Source: Rhodobacter sp. (lineage in GTDB: Bacteria; Pseudomonadota; Alphaproteobacteria; Rhodobacterales; Rhodobacteraceae). Taken from it: a stretch of DNA of 9,345 bases. The notes under the pieces were generated by a model. The model worked only from the letters and a program-made list of their open reading frames with translations. It was not told where the DNA came from and did not search any database. A program made the translations under genes and the position numbers. Below are positions 1 through 7,204 of this stretch, in pieces; position 1 is the stretch's first letter; the number at the start of each line of letters is the position of its first letter. The stretch lies in contig DPZQ01000030.1 of the NCBI GenBank assembly GCA_003536295.1, positions 1 through 9,345 of the forward strand, written 5' to 3'.

Positions 1-783
1 GTCGCGGTCATAACGCATTTTGCACGGGCGGCGCAGATCATGGGCCACGTAGGCTACAGCGACGGCCAAAGCATTGCCTTGGCTTTCTTTGCCGCCAAAG
101 CCGCCCCCCATCCGCCGCACTTCGACACGCACTTGATGTAGCCCTAGCCCGAGCGCATGCGCCACTTTATGCTGCACCTCGCTTGGATGCTGGGTCGAGG
201 AATGCACCACAATCTCATCATCTTCTTGGGGGATGGCCAGGGCCACTTGCCCCTCAAGATAGAAATGCTCTTGGCCTCCCACTTCAAAACTGCCTGAAAC
301 CTGATGAAGGGCCCCTTCGACGGCCGATTTGGCATCGCCTTTTTGCCAAATGATGGGTCCCGTTTCAAAACGGCTGTTGGCCGCCAGTGCTTGGTCAATC
401 GTCAAGATCGCGTCGCACTCTTGATAGGCAATTTTAGCCAAAACCACGGCTTTGCGCGCCGCAAGATGCGAGGTGGCGGCAACCATAAAGACGGGTTGTC
501 CCAAATAATGTACCAGATCTTGCGCCAAAAGTGGCTCATCATGGGCCGAGGGGCTGCAATCGGGCATCGGATCAATATCATCTGGCCCATATACAGCGAC
601 TACACCCGCTGCCGCCCTAACCGCGCTTAGGTCAATCTGATCTATCGTGCCATGCGCGATTTTCGCCAAGCCAAAGGCCAAATGCACTGCGTTGGTTGGC
701 AGCGCAATATCATCCACATAGCGCGCCGCACCCGTCACGTGCAAAAGCGCGCCATCATGGGGAAGTGAGGATCCGACACTCAT
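1..783 (-). CDS. xdhB: Xanthine dehydrogenase, molybdopterin-binding large subunit (N-terminal 261 residues; 3' part outside window)
   Basis: This is the catalytic subunit of bacterial xanthine dehydrogenase, which carries the molybdenum cofactor and oxidises hypoxanthine to xanthine and urate in the cytoplasm; electrons pass to the Fe-S clusters and FAD of XdhA. The frame is open from the ATG at 783 to the window edge. Family landmarks I can read are GQEHFYLEGQ (170-179), SSTQHPSEVQHK (195-206) and RRMGGGFGGKES (223-234). Gln198 and Glu233 match the cofactor-binding Gln197 and substrate-binding Glu232 of the R. capsulatus enzyme, shifted by one. The whole protein in that species is about 777 residues, so roughly a third is visible. 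The ATG overlaps the xdhA stop in an ATGA, indicating translational coupling and an obligate complex. No disruption is visible. An xdhC chaperone gene would be expected downstream, beyond the window; that is inference. Confidence 0.96.
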   Translation of the reverse strand, partial: MSVGSSLPHDGALLHVTGAARYVDDIALPTNAVHLAFGLAKIAHGTIDQIDLSAVRAAAGVVAVYGPDDIDPMPDCSPSAHDEPLLAQDLVHYLGQPVFMVAATSHLAARKAVVLAKIAYQECDAILTIDQALAANSRFETGPIIWQKGDAKSAVEGALHQVSGSFEVGGQEHFYLEGQVALAIPQEDDEIVVHSSTQHPSEVQHKVAHALGLGLHQVRVEVRRMGGGFGGKESQGNALAVAVAYVAHDLRRPCKMRYDRD

Positions 784-2186
784 AGCGTCACCTCGGATAT
801 GTCAATGCTCTTGCCCGCCAAATCGTTAAAATACCGCACCAAAAGATTGTGCGCGGTAGTTTCGCGATAGGCGCTTGAGGCGCGCAAGTCCGAGAGGGGG
901 GTGAAATCTTGCGTAAAGGCTTGGGCGGCTTTTTCGATGGTTTGCGCGGTCCATGGATGCCCTACCAGCGCAGTTTCCACGAAGCGGGCGCGTTTGGGCG
1001 TACCGCTCATGCCACCAAAGGCGATGCGGCCGGCCGTGACCAGCCCTTGGGCGTTTACCTCAAGGTTAAAGGCTCCGCAGAGGGCCGAAATATCTTGATC
1101 GCGCCGTTTTGATACTTTGTAGCAGCGCAGGTTTTGCGCTGCTCTTGGCCAAGTGATTTTTTCAACAAATTCCCCCACCAAACGGTCTTGGCGCCCATAT
1201 TCAAGAAAATAATCTTCTAAATTCAACACGCGTCGCCGTTTCCCTTGGCGCAGATGCAGCCGTGCCCCCAGCGCAATCAACACTGGCGGAGCATCCCCAA
1301 TGGGCGAGCCATTAGCGATATTTCCCCCAAGTGTCGCCGCCTGACGAACTTGGTGTGAACCGTATCGACTTAAAAGCTGCCCGAATGATGGGTAAATGTC
1401 ACCAATCGCATCTTTTAGTTGGGCAATAGTCACGCCGGCGCCAACGCTGATGTGATCGTCGGCTATCTCAAGGGATTGCAGGGCTTTTAACTTCCCCAAA
1501 AAGGCGATTTTGGGCAGGTCGCGCAGCCCTTTTGTGACCCAAAGGCCAACATCCGTGGCCCCTGCGATCAAAGTTGCTTTGGGGTTTTCAAAATACCAAT
1601 TTGCAAAGTCATCCAGCGATGTGGGGTGATAATAGCGTTGGTCTTCCGCAGCTTCTACCGCTTTTTCCGTGTGAAGCTGGGCCAAAAGCCCGTGATCGGC
1701 GTGCATATGGGGCGGCACGGGGGCGCTTTGTGCGGCGACGGCGGCGCGAATGATCGGCGCATAGCCCGTGCAGCGGCACAGATTGCCTGCTAAAATCTGA
1801 TCGTGATCTTGCGCGCCTTGCGCATGTGCCACCGCCATCGACACCACAAAACCTGGCGTACAAAAACCGCATTGCGATCCGTGACGGCTGATCATCGCGC
1901 TTTGCACAGGATGGGGCGTACCATCGGGATGGGCAATCCCTTCGACCGAGCGTACGGCGCAGCCGTCAATTTGCGGCATGAAAAGCAAACAGGCGTTTAA
2001 AGCGCGCACTTGGCCAGTGGGGTCTGTCACCATCACGGTGCAAGCGCCGCAATCCCCTTCGTTACAGCCCTCTTTTGTGCCGCAGAGTTTTTCAAAATCT
2101 CGAAGATAGTCCAGCACGGTTTGCGTTGGCGCAACATCGTCAACATTTACCGGCGTTCCGTTCAAAAGAAACGCTATTTTGGTCAT
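780..2186 (-). CDS. xdhA: Xanthine dehydrogenase small subunit, two [2Fe-2S] clusters and FAD domain
   Basis: This 468-residue protein is the electron-transfer subunit of the XdhAB complex: electrons from the molybdenum centre in XdhB run through two [2Fe-2S] clusters to FAD and then to NAD+. The plant-ferredoxin-type cluster uses Cys41, Cys46, Cys49 and Cys66 (GCNEGDCGAC, then NAC). The second cluster uses Cys106 and Cys109 (QCGFC) and Cys137 and Cys139 (LCRC). A linker of roughly 150-185 leads to the FAD domain, with LIAGATDVGL (207-216) and ATLGGNIANGSPIGDAPP (284-301), and then a C-terminal flavoprotein domain from about 350. R. capsulatus XdhA is 462 residues, so length and order are normal. 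All eight cluster cysteines are present. The ATG at 2186 is preceded by GCAGGTTGATTC, a modest ribosome-binding site. It is first in the operon and diverges from dnaE. Confidence 0.97.
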   Translation of the reverse strand: MTKIAFLLNGTPVNVDDVAPTQTVLDYLRDFEKLCGTKEGCNEGDCGACTVMVTDPTGQVRALNACLLFMPQIDGCAVRSVEGIAHPDGTPHPVQSAMISRHGSQCGFCTPGFVVSMAVAHAQGAQDHDQILAGNLCRCTGYAPIIRAAVAAQSAPVPPHMHADHGLLAQLHTEKAVEAAEDQRYYHPTSLDDFANWYFENPKATLIAGATDVGLWVTKGLRDLPKIAFLGKLKALQSLEIADDHISVGAGVTIAQLKDAIGDIYPSFGQLLSRYGSHQVRQAATLGGNIANGSPIGDAPPVLIALGARLHLRQGKRRRVLNLEDYFLEYGRQDRLVGEFVEKITWPRAAQNLRCYKVSKRRDQDISALCGAFNLEVNAQGLVTAGRIAFGGMSGTPKRARFVETALVGHPWTAQTIEKAAQAFTQDFTPLSDLRASSAYRETTAHNLLVRYFNDLAGKSIDISEVTL

Positions 2187-2271
2187 GAATCAACCTGCCG
2201 CCTTCTTTGCACGCTGGCCTTTGGGCCTGTCCCCCCTCCCGATGCGGCGTAAAGAGAAGTCAACATCCCCA

Positions 2272-2288
2272 ACCAATCAGTCAGTGAG
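2272..2288. promoter_or_regulatory. Possible operator-like sequence upstream of xdhA
   Basis: ACCAATCAGTCAGTGAG sits between the xdhA start and the candidate minus-strand -10 hexamer. It contains CAGTCAGT as a direct 4-base repeat and resembles half of the ACCAATCAGT-type sites bound by some TetR-family repressors. The second half of a palindrome is poor, and no regulator gene is in the window, so this is only a place to look. Confidence 0.15.
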
Positions 2289-2367
2289 GATTCTTGCAAG
2301 CGAATTTTAATTCTACCCAAATGCGTGAAATCCAAACCGTCCCCTTCCCCTGACAAAAAGCCCGCGC

Positions 2368-2373
2368 TAATGT
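2368..2373 (+). promoter_or_regulatory. dnaE: -10-like hexamer 6 bases before the dnaE start (possible leaderless start)
   Basis: TAATGT ends 6 bases before the dnaE ATG, the spacing expected if transcription began at or next to the A of the start codon. It is offered because no Shine-Dalgarno-like purine run lies 4-12 bases before that ATG (the bases are CTAATGTGTCGTT). A matching -35 is not seen, and the more distant hexamer at 2306-2311 is an alternative. Confidence 0.15.
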
Positions 2374-2379
2374 GTCGTT

Positions 2380-5300
2380 ATGAGCTTTGAACCCAAATTT
2401 ATTCATCTGCGTGTGCATACGGAATATTCGCTGCTAGAAGGGGCGGTGCCGGTTAAGAAATTAATCGGCCTTTGCGAAAAACACGCAATGCCGGCCGTGG
2501 CGGTGACCGACACCAACAATATGTTTGCAGCACTTGAGTTTTCGGTGCTTGCCTCGGGGGCGGGTTTGCAGCCTATCATTGGGTGCCAGATCAATTTGAT
2601 CTATGACATCGCCGCCCAAGGCGAAAAGCAGCGCCTGGGGGCTTTTGTGGTTTTGTTGGCCCAAAATGAAAAGGGCTACCGCAATCTTTTAAAACTGAAT
2701 TCTGCACTTTACCTTGATAAGGGCGGTCAGTTGCCGCAAGTGACGCTTGCCGATTTGACACTTCATCAGGAGGGGCTAATTTGTCTAAGTGGCGGGGCTG
2801 ACGGTCCTGTGGGGCGGATCTTGCAACTGGGGCAAGAGGCCAAGGCTCACGCCCTGATGGCCGAGCTGGCCACCATATATCCAAAACGCCTTTATATTGA
2901 GCTGCAGCGCCACCATAATGGTGAAGGCCGCCCCCATCCAACCGAAGGACTAACCGAACGCGGCTTTGTCGAAATGGCCTATGCGATGGATTTGCCCCTT
3001 GTGGCGACCAATGACGTTTATTTCCCCGATCCTAAAATGTATCAAGCCCATGATGCACTGATTTGCATCGCTGAAGGGGCCTATCTTGACCAACAAACCC
3101 CGCGCCGCCGCCTGACACCAGCGCATTATTTTAAATCCGAAGCTGAGATGGCTGCTCTCTTTGCCGATCTGCCCGAGGCGCTGGCAAATACCATTGAAAT
3201 AGCCAAGCGCTGCGCCTTTAAAGTGGCCAAACATTCACCCATTTTGCCTCGTTTTGCAGATGACGAAGTGGTCGAGCTGCGCCGCCAGTCGCACGAAGGG
3301 TTGGCCGCGCGCTTGGCGCTTATTCCCCATGCCACAACTCCCGAAGCTTACCACGCGCGCTTGGATTTTGAGTTGGGCGTCATCGAACAAATGGGCTTTC
3401 CGGGCTATTTCCTCATTGTTGCTGATTTCATCAAATGGGCCAAGCAAAAAGGCATTCCCGTAGGCCCTGGACGTGGGTCGGGCGCGGGCTCATTGGTAGC
3501 CTATTCGCTGACTATCACTGACCTTGATCCTTTGCGCTATAACCTTTTATTTGAACGATTTTTGAACCCTGAGCGTGTCTCGATGCCGGATTTTGATATC
3601 GATTTTTGTATGGATCGGCGTGAAGAAGTCATTCGCTATGTGCAAGACCGTTATGGCCGCGACCGTGTTGGGCAAATCATCACCTTTGGCGCTCTTTTGT
3701 CCAAGGCCGCGGTGCGCGACGTGGGGCGAGTGTTGCAAATGCCCTATGGACAGGTTGACCGGTTATCCAAAATGATTCCCGTTGAAGGGGTGAAACCTGT
3801 TTCCATCACCAAGGCCTTGGCCGATGAGCCGCGCCTGCGAGAAGCGGCTAAAGCAGAAGAGGTGGTGGCGCGCCTTTTGGATTATGGCCAGCAAATTGAA
3901 GGGCTTCTGCGCAATGCCTCGACCCATGCGGCGGGGGTTGTGATCGGCGATAGGCCGCTTGATGAATTAGTGCCACTTTACCAAGACCCGCGCTCGGATA
4001 TGCCCGCCACTCAGTTCAATATGAAATGGGTTGAAGCGGCGGGTTTGGTTAAATTTGACTTCTTGGGTCTTAAGACTTTGACTGTTATTCAAAATGCGGT
4101 TGACCTTTTGGCCCTGCGTGGCATTAGAGTTGATATCTCGTTGATCCCACTTGACGATCGAGCCAGCTATGAACTTTACGCCAGCGCCAAAACTGTGGCG
4201 GTGTTTCAGGTGGAAAGCTCGGGCATGATGGATGCGCTGCGGCGCATGAAACCCACCTGTATTGAAGATATCGTGGCTTTGGTGGCGCTTTATCGCCCCG
4301 GTCCAATGGAGAATATTCCAACGTATTGCGAAGTTAAAAATGGTCTACGTGATTTGGAATCGATACATCCCACAATCGATCATATTTTGGCCGAAACTCA
4401 AGGAATCATTGTTTATCAAGAACAGGTTATGCAAATTGCGCAAGTTATGGGCGGATACTCGTTGGGTGGCGCTGACCTTTTACGGCGCGCTATGGGTAAA
4501 AAAATCGCCGAAGAAATGGCAAAAGAACGCCCAAAATTTATCGAAGGGGCGGCCAAAACCCATGGTATTTTGGCCGAAAAAGCGGGTGAGGTCTTTGACC
4601 TTTTGGAAAAATTCGCCAACTATGGTTTTAACAAATCGCACGCTGCCGCCTACGCGGTTGTAAGCTATCAAACTGCTTGGCTTAAGGCCAATTATCCTGT
4701 GGAGTTCATGGCTGCGGTGATGAATTGCGATATGCATTTGACCGATAAATTGGCAGTCTATAAGCGGGAAGTTGACAGGCTGGGGCTTAAGGTTGTGGCC
4801 CCTTGTGTGAATGCTAGCCAAGCCGAGTTTAGCGTGTGTGATGGGGCGTTGATTTACGGCCTAGGTGCACTAAAAGGAGTGGGTACTGAGGCCATGCGCC
4901 TAGTGACCAACGCTCGCAAGGGCGCTGGGAGCGAAAAGCCCTTCGTTAACCTTTTTGACTTTGCCCGCCGCGTTGATATGAAGCGCGTGGGAAAGCGCCC
5001 GTTGGAAATGTTGGCGCGCGCGGGTGGATTTGACAGTCTTGACCCCAATCGCGCGCGGGTGTTTGAGGCGCTTGATCCTTTGGTGGCCTTTTCGGCAGCT
5101 GTGCATGAGGCCGCAAGCTCGCAGCAAGTGTCGCTGTTTGGCGAGGCGGGCGCAGATCTGCCCGAACCGCGCCTTCTCGGCCGCGATGATTGGTTGCCCA
5201 TTGAACGGCTAACCCAAGAGCATCAGGCCATTGGCTTTTATCTGTCAGGCCATCCGTTAGATGATTATATGGGGCCACTTAAGCGCAAAGATGTCATGAC

Positions 5301-5832
5301 ACTGGTAGAGTTGACGCTCGCTGCGCAAAATGGCCCAATGGTGGCCAAACTGGCAGGGGCGGTAGCTTCAAAGCAAGAACGAAAATCAGCCAAGGGAAAT
5401 CGTTTTGCCTTTGTGCAATTGTCTGATCCTACAGGTCTTTACGAAGTCACCGTTTTTTCTGACACGCTTGAGGCGGCGCGCGATGTGCTCGAAGCGGGTC
5501 AAAATGTTGTACTAACCGTCGAGGCCCATCTAGAAGGTGAAACCCTTAAGCTTTTGGCCCGTGGAGCTCAACCCATTGACCAAGTGGCCGCACAGGCGGG
5601 GGGGGCGAGTTTGCGGATTTATCTTGAGGGTGCGGGCGCAGTTGCCTCGGTTGCTTCGATTTTAGGGCGGCTTGAGCCTGGGCGCACAAAGGGGCCGGTC
5701 ATTATTTGCATCACCGACCCTGACTTGGGCCAAGAAATTGACATGGTTCTCCCACAAGATTATCCCATAACTCCGCAGGTCAAAGGGGCTATAAAAGCAG
5801 TGGGCGGTGTGCTTTTGGTCGAGGAAGTCTAG
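2380..5832 (+). CDS. dnaE: DNA polymerase III alpha subunit (replicative, DnaE1 type)
   Basis: This 1150-residue protein is the polymerase of the replicative holoenzyme. It opens with a PHP domain (about 1-280; FIHLRVHTEYSLLEG at 7-21). The palm carries VGPGRGSGAGS (361-371) and PDFDIDF (403-409); Asp406 and Asp408 plus Asp560 in VKFDFLGL match E. coli Asp401, Asp403 and Asp555. The fingers include LYRPGPMENIP (637-647) and NYGFNKSHAAAYA (747-759). A helix-hairpin-helix lies near GLGALKGVG (827-835). QVSLF (916-920) is the internal sliding-clamp motif, followed by an OB fold (about 985-1080) and a C-terminal region that in the family binds tau. E. coli DnaE is 1160 residues, so it is full length; the clamp motif, tail and length argue against the error-prone DnaE2/ImuC. 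In the PHP domain the usual TDH motif reads TDT (43-45), so proofreading by a separate epsilon subunit is likely. The ATG matches the family's N terminus but lacks a clear ribosome-binding site. Confidence 0.98.
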   Translation: MSFEPKFIHLRVHTEYSLLEGAVPVKKLIGLCEKHAMPAVAVTDTNNMFAALEFSVLASGAGLQPIIGCQINLIYDIAAQGEKQRLGAFVVLLAQNEKGYRNLLKLNSALYLDKGGQLPQVTLADLTLHQEGLICLSGGADGPVGRILQLGQEAKAHALMAELATIYPKRLYIELQRHHNGEGRPHPTEGLTERGFVEMAYAMDLPLVATNDVYFPDPKMYQAHDALICIAEGAYLDQQTPRRRLTPAHYFKSEAEMAALFADLPEALANTIEIAKRCAFKVAKHSPILPRFADDEVVELRRQSHEGLAARLALIPHATTPEAYHARLDFELGVIEQMGFPGYFLIVADFIKWAKQKGIPVGPGRGSGAGSLVAYSLTITDLDPLRYNLLFERFLNPERVSMPDFDIDFCMDRREEVIRYVQDRYGRDRVGQIITFGALLSKAAVRDVGRVLQMPYGQVDRLSKMIPVEGVKPVSITKALADEPRLREAAKAEEVVARLLDYGQQIEGLLRNASTHAAGVVIGDRPLDELVPLYQDPRSDMPATQFNMKWVEAAGLVKFDFLGLKTLTVIQNAVDLLALRGIRVDISLIPLDDRASYELYASAKTVAVFQVESSGMMDALRRMKPTCIEDIVALVALYRPGPMENIPTYCEVKNGLRDLESIHPTIDHILAETQGIIVYQEQVMQIAQVMGGYSLGGADLLRRAMGKKIAEEMAKERPKFIEGAAKTHGILAEKAGEVFDLLEKFANYGFNKSHAAAYAVVSYQTAWLKANYPVEFMAAVMNCDMHLTDKLAVYKREVDRLGLKVVAPCVNASQAEFSVCDGALIYGLGALKGVGTEAMRLVTNARKGAGSEKPFVNLFDFARRVDMKRVGKRPLEMLARAGGFDSLDPNRARVFEALDPLVAFSAAVHEAASSQQVSLFGEAGADLPEPRLLGRDDWLPIERLTQEHQAIGFYLSGHPLDDYMGPLKRKDVMTLVELTLAAQNGPMVAKLAGAVASKQERKSAKGNRFAFVQLSDPTGLYEVTVFSDTLEAARDVLEAGQNVVLTVEAHLEGETLKLLARGAQPIDQVAAQAGGASLRIYLEGAGAVASVASILGRLEPGRTKGPVIICITDPDLGQEIDMVLPQDYPITPQVKGAIKAVGGVLLVEEV

Positions 5833-5835
5833 CTG

Positions 5836-6915
5836 CTAAAGCCACCTAGTTGCATATTGTGCAATGATGACACTTAAAAGAATGCGGATGACGTGATGCA
5901 TCGCTACATAGATCATGCCGATGTTTAAACTAAGGGCGATCAAACTCATTTCCGCCAAACCGCCCGGTGCAAAGGCCAAAAACACGGCCGAAACCGACTG
6001 GCCTGACACGGTATGCACTAAATATCCAAAACCAATTGCTAACACCATGGCCGCCAGAACATTGGCCAGCGCTAAGCGGCTGGCGCGCGAAATGGCGCCC
6101 TTTGGTAGGCCTGCAAAACGCGCGCCCAAAGTGGCTCCGATGACGATCTGAGTTAATCCAACGGCCCAAGCGGGCGGCACTCCTTCAACATAGCCCAGTA
6201 AATGGACCAGCCCAGAACCCAGCAAAGGCCCCGTCATGATGGCCGCGGGCAAATGTAAAAGCCTGCCAATTACCAATCCCGCACTGCCCGCCGCGAATAA
6301 AATTGTGCCATCCAAAAGCCCAAGCGGTGCGCGTGCTACCTCCGCCCCCGCCGCTGAGCCAACCATATGGCCCGTCAAGATCATAAAGCCGACAGGCACC
6401 AAAACGATCGTGAAAATTAGTCGTAAAAACTGTAAAAGCGCCAACATTTGAACGTCACCGCCGACTTGCTCGCCCAAGGTTACGCTTTCGATCAGGCCGC
6501 CCGGAACCGATCCAAACAGCGCCGTTGGTCGGTCAAGCCCACCGGCGCGGTAAATCAAATAGCCCATAAAATGGGCCATCGGAATAAACAAAGCCAAAGC
6601 TAACAGACTAAACCACCAGCTTGGAATTTGTCCGAGCACCGCTGGGGTGAATGAGCCGCCAATCCCCAAACCAATGATAGGCACGAATCCCATGCGCAAT
6701 TTAGCAGGGAACATCGCCCGAAGCCCAAAAATCCCGTACCCCGAAATCGCAAAAATTGCCACAAGCCCCATTGCCCCCAGCAGAAGCCCCATCGGCAAAT
6801 GCAACCCGTACCCCAAGGCCGCCCCAATAAGTGCGATCGCGAAGGTCAGTGCGCAGGCGGGCAGGGCCGCAAAAAAGGCTAAGGTTTTTTTGTGTAACGT
6901 GGAACTCAGTGTCAT
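5836..6915 (-). CDS. AbrB-family (PF05145-type) integral membrane protein, possible transporter
   Basis: This 359-residue, very hydrophobic protein belongs to the AbrB membrane family, often mislabelled 'ammonia monooxygenase' or 'AbrB transcriptional regulator'; it has no DNA-binding domain and is unrelated to Bacillus AbrB. Hydrophobic segments span nearly the whole chain, starting at about 12-36, so about ten membrane helices are likely. Two halves repeat: LHLPMGLLLG (38-47) with LHLPAAIMTG (220-229); IIGLGIGGSF (80-89) with TQIVIGATLGARF (255-267); and FGSVPGGLIES (134-144) with LAFAPGGLAEM (313-323), the family's PGG signature. Length is typical. It starts 4 bases after the slyX stop, and GGTGA overlapping that stop can serve as its ribosome-binding site, so the two are probably coupled. 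Its stop lies 3 bases from the dnaE stop on the other strand. The substrate is unknown; the duplicated architecture suggests a carrier, which is inference. Confidence 0.88.
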   Translation of the reverse strand: MTLSSTLHKKTLAFFAALPACALTFAIALIGAALGYGLHLPMGLLLGAMGLVAIFAISGYGIFGLRAMFPAKLRMGFVPIIGLGIGGSFTPAVLGQIPSWWFSLLALALFIPMAHFMGYLIYRAGGLDRPTALFGSVPGGLIESVTLGEQVGGDVQMLALLQFLRLIFTIVLVPVGFMILTGHMVGSAAGAEVARAPLGLLDGTILFAAGSAGLVIGRLLHLPAAIMTGPLLGSGLVHLLGYVEGVPPAWAVGLTQIVIGATLGARFAGLPKGAISRASRLALANVLAAMVLAIGFGYLVHTVSGQSVSAVFLAFAPGGLAEMSLIALSLNIGMIYVAMHHVIRILLSVIIAQYATRWL

Positions 6916-6919
6916 TTGA

Positions 6920-7126
6920 TCACCAATGAGGCGGACGTTGGTCGGTCAGTGGAATAGTACCATTATCTGCCATTCCTTCGGCAGCGCGTTCCATTAATAG
7001 CCCGACGCGGCGGCTCAAAAGATCAATTTGATCGGCCTGTTTAGCTACAATTTCAGACAAATCATCCACCATACGGGTGAGATGGGCGATCTTCTCTTCC
7101 AGGGATAGAAGGTTATCTTGCATCAT
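6920..7126 (-). CDS. slyX: SlyX family protein, short coiled coil
   Basis: This 68-residue protein matches the SlyX family, small soluble proteins of unknown function named from E. coli slyX beside slyD. Residues 6-48 form a heptad-like, leucine- and charge-rich coiled coil (LEEKIAHLTRMVDDLSEIVA), and the C terminus ends in PPHW, equivalent to the conserved PPHY tail of E. coli SlyX. I chose the ATG at 7126 (an adjacent ATG at 7123 is equally possible) because AGAAAGAAG lies just upstream and family members begin only a few residues before the coiled coil; the longer frame to 7162 adds a basic stretch without a ribosome-binding site. It is first in a two-gene unit with the AbrB-family membrane protein and diverges from hisS. 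Nothing in the sequence reveals its function. Confidence 0.85.
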   Translation of the reverse strand: MMQDNLLSLEEKIAHLTRMVDDLSEIVAKQADQIDLLSRRVGLLMERAAEGMADNGTIPLTDQRPPHW

Positions 7127-7204
7127 TACTTCTTTCTGCGGCCTTGCCCGCTGCCGCCCCATTCGTTAGATGGATAAAAACGCCTTATAGTAAAGGGTCA
7201 CGCC
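7127..7204. promoter_or_regulatory. Divergent promoter region between slyX and hisS
   Basis: Only 78 bases separate these divergent genes, so both promoters must fit here or extend into the coding ends. On the plus strand TATAGT (7186-7191) matches TATAAT at five of six positions, but it is so close to the hisS start that it would exclude the ribosome-binding site from the transcript; TTGCCC (7144-7149) followed by TTAGAT (7166-7171) at 16 bases is an alternative. On the minus strand TTTACT, 18 bases, then TCTAAC is a weak candidate for slyX. None is decisive. Confidence 0.4.
7192..7197 (+). promoter_or_regulatory. hisS: Ribosome-binding site of hisS
   Basis: AAAGGG ends 7 bases before the ATG at 7205, good Shine-Dalgarno spacing, and supports that start over the internal methionines. 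Confidence 0.7.

Larger units (their letters stand above)
2187..2379. promoter_or_regulatory. Divergent intergenic region between xdhA and dnaE
   Basis: These 193 bases separate two divergent genes, so promoters for both should lie here. I see no small gene and no strong stem-loop. Two -10-like hexamers overlap on opposite strands: TTTAAT at 2306-2311 (plus, toward dnaE) and TAGAAT at 2315-2310 (minus, toward xdhA), each five of six matches to TATAAT. Neither has a good -35 at 16-18 bases. Two GANTC sites lie at 2187-2191 and 2289-2293. The existence of promoters is inferred from gene orientation; the specific elements are weak candidates. Confidence 0.5.

Noticed and set aside
4498..4504. 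Run of seven A in dnaE as a possible programmed frameshift site, as in dnaX
   Set aside because: The DnaE reading frame continues correctly through it (LRRAMGKKIAEEM is conserved family sequence), and a -1 shift hits a stop after about 30 codons with no stimulatory structure evident.
4262..4663. A 133-codon open frame in another plus-strand frame inside dnaE
   Set aside because: It overlaps the conserved fingers region of DnaE, has no ribosome-binding site and has a Trp/Lys-rich composition unlike a real protein.
2380..5832. Calling the polymerase error-prone DnaE2 (ImuC)
   Set aside because: Full DnaE1 length, the QVSLF clamp motif, the long C-terminal tail and the absence of imuA/imuB neighbours all fit the replicative enzyme.
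5850..5864. TTGCA/TGCAA inverted repeat near the convergent gene ends as a terminator
   Set aside because: The stem is only 5 AT-rich pairs, there is no T run, and it lies inside the membrane protein coding sequence.
5836..6915. Naming the membrane protein an ammonia monooxygenase or a transition-state DNA-binding regulator
   Set aside because: The chain is almost entirely membrane-spanning, with no copper-ligand motif or DNA-binding domain seen; these names are inherited database errors for this family.
7127..7162. Longer slyX start at 7162 adding 12 residues
   Set aside because: The added residues are a basic stretch not expected in SlyX, and no ribosome-binding site precedes that ATG, while AGAAAGAAG precedes the one at 7126.
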